This document shows, piece after piece, positions 62,277 through 64,000 of a DNA stretch of 64,000 nucleotides. The position numbers were made by a program, and so were the translations under genes. The notes under the pieces are model-generated. The model was not told where the DNA came from, made no database searches, and worked only from the letters and a program-made list of their open reading frames with translations. Each line of letters begins with the position of its first letter. Within the stretch, counting starts at the first letter, position 1. This stretch comes from Tepidanaerobacteraceae bacterium (GTDB lineage: Bacteria > Bacillota > Thermosediminibacteria > Thermosediminibacterales > Thermosediminibacteraceae), in the NCBI GenBank assembly GCA_030446005.1, contig JASUSP010000001.1, positions 1-64,000 of the forward strand, in the 5' to 3' direction.

Positions 62277-63347
62277 TTAAACGTACTCTTTCGGCCTTTC
62301 TTCGCCTGAAAGCACCCTTAAGGCTCCTTCCGCAAGGGCTTTGAGCTCGTCCTCACCGGGGAAAACGTATACCGGCGCCACGAAGGATACCCTCTCTTTT
62401 ATCCAATTCACCAGCATTTCGTCGTGGGCAAGCCCTCCTGTAAGGATGACGGCGTCGACGTTCCCGGAGAGTACCGCAGCACAGGCGCCGATTTCCCGGG
62501 CTACCTGATACGCCATGGCTTCGTACACCAGCTTTGCCTCTTCGTTGCCTTCCTGTATCATATTTTTGATTTCCCTCGCGTCGTTGGTCCCGAAATGGGC
62601 TACAAGGCCGCCTTTGCCCGCCAGCATCTTTTTTATTTCGTTTATGGTTAGATTCTTCTCAAGAATTAATTTTGCAAAATCCATCGCCGGCAAACGGCCG
62701 GCCCTTTCGGGCGAAAAAGGTCCTTCTCCGTCCAAGCCGTTGTTTACTTCTACTACTCGACCTCTTTTATGAGCCCCTACCGTAATGCCCCCGCCCAGGT
62801 GGGCCACGATTAAATTCAGTTCATCGTACCTTTTCCCCATATTCCTCGCAAGGCGCCTTGCCACGGCTTTCTGGTTTAAAGCGTGGAACACGCTGCGCCG
62901 TCTTATCTCAGGAATACCCGTAACTTTTGCAACAGGTTCCAATTCATCCACCACCACCGGGTCCACTATGAAGGCAGGTATTCCCAGTTCCCGGCCTATT
63001 TCGTGGGCCAAAATTCCTCCTAAATTGGAAGCATGCTCTCCGTACACACCATTTTTCAGGTCTTCCAGCATCCTTTGATTTACGGCGTAGGTTCCTCCTT
63101 CTAAAGGCTTTAAAAGTCCTCCGCGCCCTACTACGGCTTTGAGGTTACTCAGATTATAACCCCTAGATTTTATTACATCAAGGATTAACTTTTTCCTGAA
63201 AGGGTATTGAGCTACTATGCTATCGAACTTCGAAAGCTCTTCGGATGAATGGGCGATTTTCTCTTCGAAAATGAGATTTTCGCTTTCAAACACGGCAATT
63301 TTGGTGGATGTCGAACCTGGATTTATAGCAAGGATTTCAAACTTCAC
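62277..63347 (-). CDS. buk: Butyrate kinase
   Basis: This 356-residue acetokinase-family enzyme transfers phosphate from butyryl or branched acyl phosphate to ADP, giving the acid and [16 protein letters not shown] is the first phosphate loop, and [14 protein letters not shown] the second. The length and the [18 protein letters not shown] segment are butyrate kinase-like rather than acetate kinase-like. It is upstream of the oxidoreductase operon and is likely coexpressed. A phosphotransacylase gene is expected but not in the window. Confidence 0.93.
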   Translation of the reverse strand: MKFEILAINPGSTSTKIAVFESENLIFEEKIAHSSEELSKFDSIVAQYPFRKKLILDVIKSRGYNLSNLKAVVGRGGLLKPLEGGTYAVNQRMLEDLKNGVYGEHASNLGGILAHEIGRELGIPAFIVDPVVVDELEPVAKVTGIPEIRRRSVFHALNQKAVARRLARNMGKRYDELNLIVAHLGGGITVGAHKRGRVVEVNNGLDGEGPFSPERAGRLPAMDFAKLILEKNLTINEIKKMLAGKGGLVAHFGTNDAREIKNMIQEGNEEAKLVYEAMAYQVAREIGACAAVLSGNVDAVILTGGLAHDEMLVNWIKERVSFVAPVYVFPGEDELKALAEGALRVLSGEERPKEYV

Positions 63348-63424
63348 TTAAGCTTTCCCCCAATCCCTGATAGATATTTTACTGCCTCGGCAGGGACAGG
63401 CATTTGAAGCCTGCCCCTTTAAAT

Positions 63425-64000
63425 TTATTTCTTCATGAAAATTTTTTCTGCTATCATATCCGCGGCTTTTGCTGTAGTAACCTTTTCTTTTTCTGCAAAC
63501 TCGAAAACTTCCTTTAACCTCTTGGGGATTATCTTAAGCTTTTCGTTGACCAGTTCGCGGCTGTAAGTTTCCCCTGACACTTCGATGGAAACGTTGATTA
63601 CCCCTCCGCCGTTTATCACGTAATCCGGGGCATAAAGGATTCCCCTTTGTGTTAGCCTTTCCGCAAAACTCTCGTCCTTCAGCTGGTTATTGGCGGCACC
63701 GGCCACTATTTTGCACTTTAGTCTGTCCACGGTATTCTCGTTTATGACCGCGCCGAGGGCGCACGGAGCAAAGATATCGCAGGATACTTCGAATATTTTA
63801 TCGGGTTCTACCGCCTCTACTCCGTACTTTTCCTTTGCTTCGTTTACCCTGTCGGGATATATGTCGGTAACAATAAGCTTTGTCCCGGCTTCCGTCAAAA
63901 GCCTCACGAGTTCCATACCTACATGGCCAAGGCCCTGTATAGCCACAATCTTTCCTTTCAGGTCATCGCTGCCGTATACCCACTCGCAGCAGGCCTTCAT
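63425..64000 (-). CDS. Leu/Phe/Val-type amino acid dehydrogenase, C-terminal part
   Basis: Only the C-terminal 191 residues are in the window; the gene runs off the right edge. The NAD-binding Rossmann motif GLGHVGMELVRLLTEAG, the DIFAPCALGAVIN segment and AGAANNQLKD are typical of leucine dehydrogenase-like enzymes (usual length about 360). The methionine at the window edge is internal. It would convert branched-chain amino acids to 2-oxo acids and ammonia, the first step before the ferredoxin oxidoreductase. Confidence 0.9.
   Translation of the reverse strand: MKACCEWVYGSDDLKGKIVAIQGLGHVGMELVRLLTEAGTKLIVTDIYPDRVNEAKEKYGVEAVEPDKIFEVSCDIFAPCALGAVINENTVDRLKCKIVAGAANNQLKDESFAERLTQRGILYAPDYVINGGGVINVSIEVSGETYSRELVNEKLKIIPKRLKEVFEFAEKEKVTTAKAADMIAEKIFMKK

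Noticed and set aside
63350-63424. Terminator between the dehydrogenase and butyrate kinase genes
   Set aside because: A GGCAGG/CCTGCC pairing is present, but no T-run follows on the minus strand, so termination is not supported.

Overview
The window reads as a chromosome segment of an anaerobic, probably thermophilic, spore-forming Firmicute. I infer something near Thermosediminibacter, Tepidanaerobacter or Thermoanaerobacter. The reasons are the gene content (SpmA/SpmB, WhiA, GlmR/YvcK, HPr and HPr kinase, a T-box leader), strong GGAGG ribosome sites with many TTG and GTG starts, Lys/Glu-rich proteins, and a ferredoxin-linked branched-chain acid fermentation operon. Most genes lie on the minus strand. 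No rRNA, tRNA or CRISPR array was seen.

Layout. (1) 0-4 kb: comEC, whose 3' end appears joined to the end of an IS200/IS605-type element that continues off the left edge, then a SEC-C motif gene of unusual composition. (2) 3.9-12.2 kb: a decaying peptide-use operon read right to left (substrate-binding protein, serine/threonine dehydratase, beta-lactamase-like hydrolase, permeases DppB and DppC, ATPases DppD/DppF, D-aminoacylase, TPR protein). Six of its eight genes carry frameshifts, a nonsense codon or internal deletions; only the dehydratase and DppC look whole. (3) 12.4-17.4 kb: a small possible caspase-fold protein, a zinc-ribbon protein, dapB, birA, an OsmC protein, a macro-domain protein and small unknowns. 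(4) 17.5-26 kb: a Ca2+-type P-ATPase, spmA/spmB, an L,D-transpeptidase, an ABC-2 exporter pair, and an ECF sigma/anti-sigma pair. (5) 26-29.8 kb: alanine racemase, a FemAB-like protein and T-box-controlled ilvE. (6) 29.9-41.5 kb: pyk-pfkA-(small protein)-dnaE-ytoI, then ptsH-whiA-yvcK-rapZ-PHP from a clear promoter. (7) 41.5-46.8 kb: a HAD hydrolase, YlbF-like protein and RNA methyltransferase on the plus strand, facing two tandem mgtE genes behind a long structured leader RNA. (8) 46.8-56 kb: a glutamine-rich protein and a coiled-coil protein of unknown role, an HDAC-like deacetylase, a HyuA-like ATPase, murB, D-amino acid aminotransferase, a second PHP phosphatase, phosphoglucose/phosphomannose isomerase and hprK. 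(9) 56-59.5 kb: a DUF1540 protein, a ComEC-like lipoprotein with DUF3006 partner, an M29 aminopeptidase and a broken radical SAM gene. (10) 59.7-64 kb: a 2-oxoacid:ferredoxin oxidoreductase (four subunits), butyrate kinase and an amino acid dehydrogenase cut by the right edge.

How the genes work together. The right-end operon fits amino acid fermentation: dehydrogenase to 2-oxo acid, ferredoxin oxidoreductase to acyl-CoA, and (through a phosphotransacylase expected outside the window) butyrate kinase to acid plus ATP. Alr, Dat, MurB, FemAB and the L,D-transpeptidase serve wall synthesis. HPr, HPr kinase, RapZ and GlmR are carbon-flux and wall-precursor regulators. The best candidates for undescribed biology are the mgtE leader RNA, the glutamine-rich/coiled-coil pair with its hairpin-buried ribosome site, and the stand-alone caspase-like protein. 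The most notable genome-level pattern is repeated gene breakage: two +1 shifts at seven-base G/C runs and four or more internal deletions or fusions. This may be true decay or partly assembly error.
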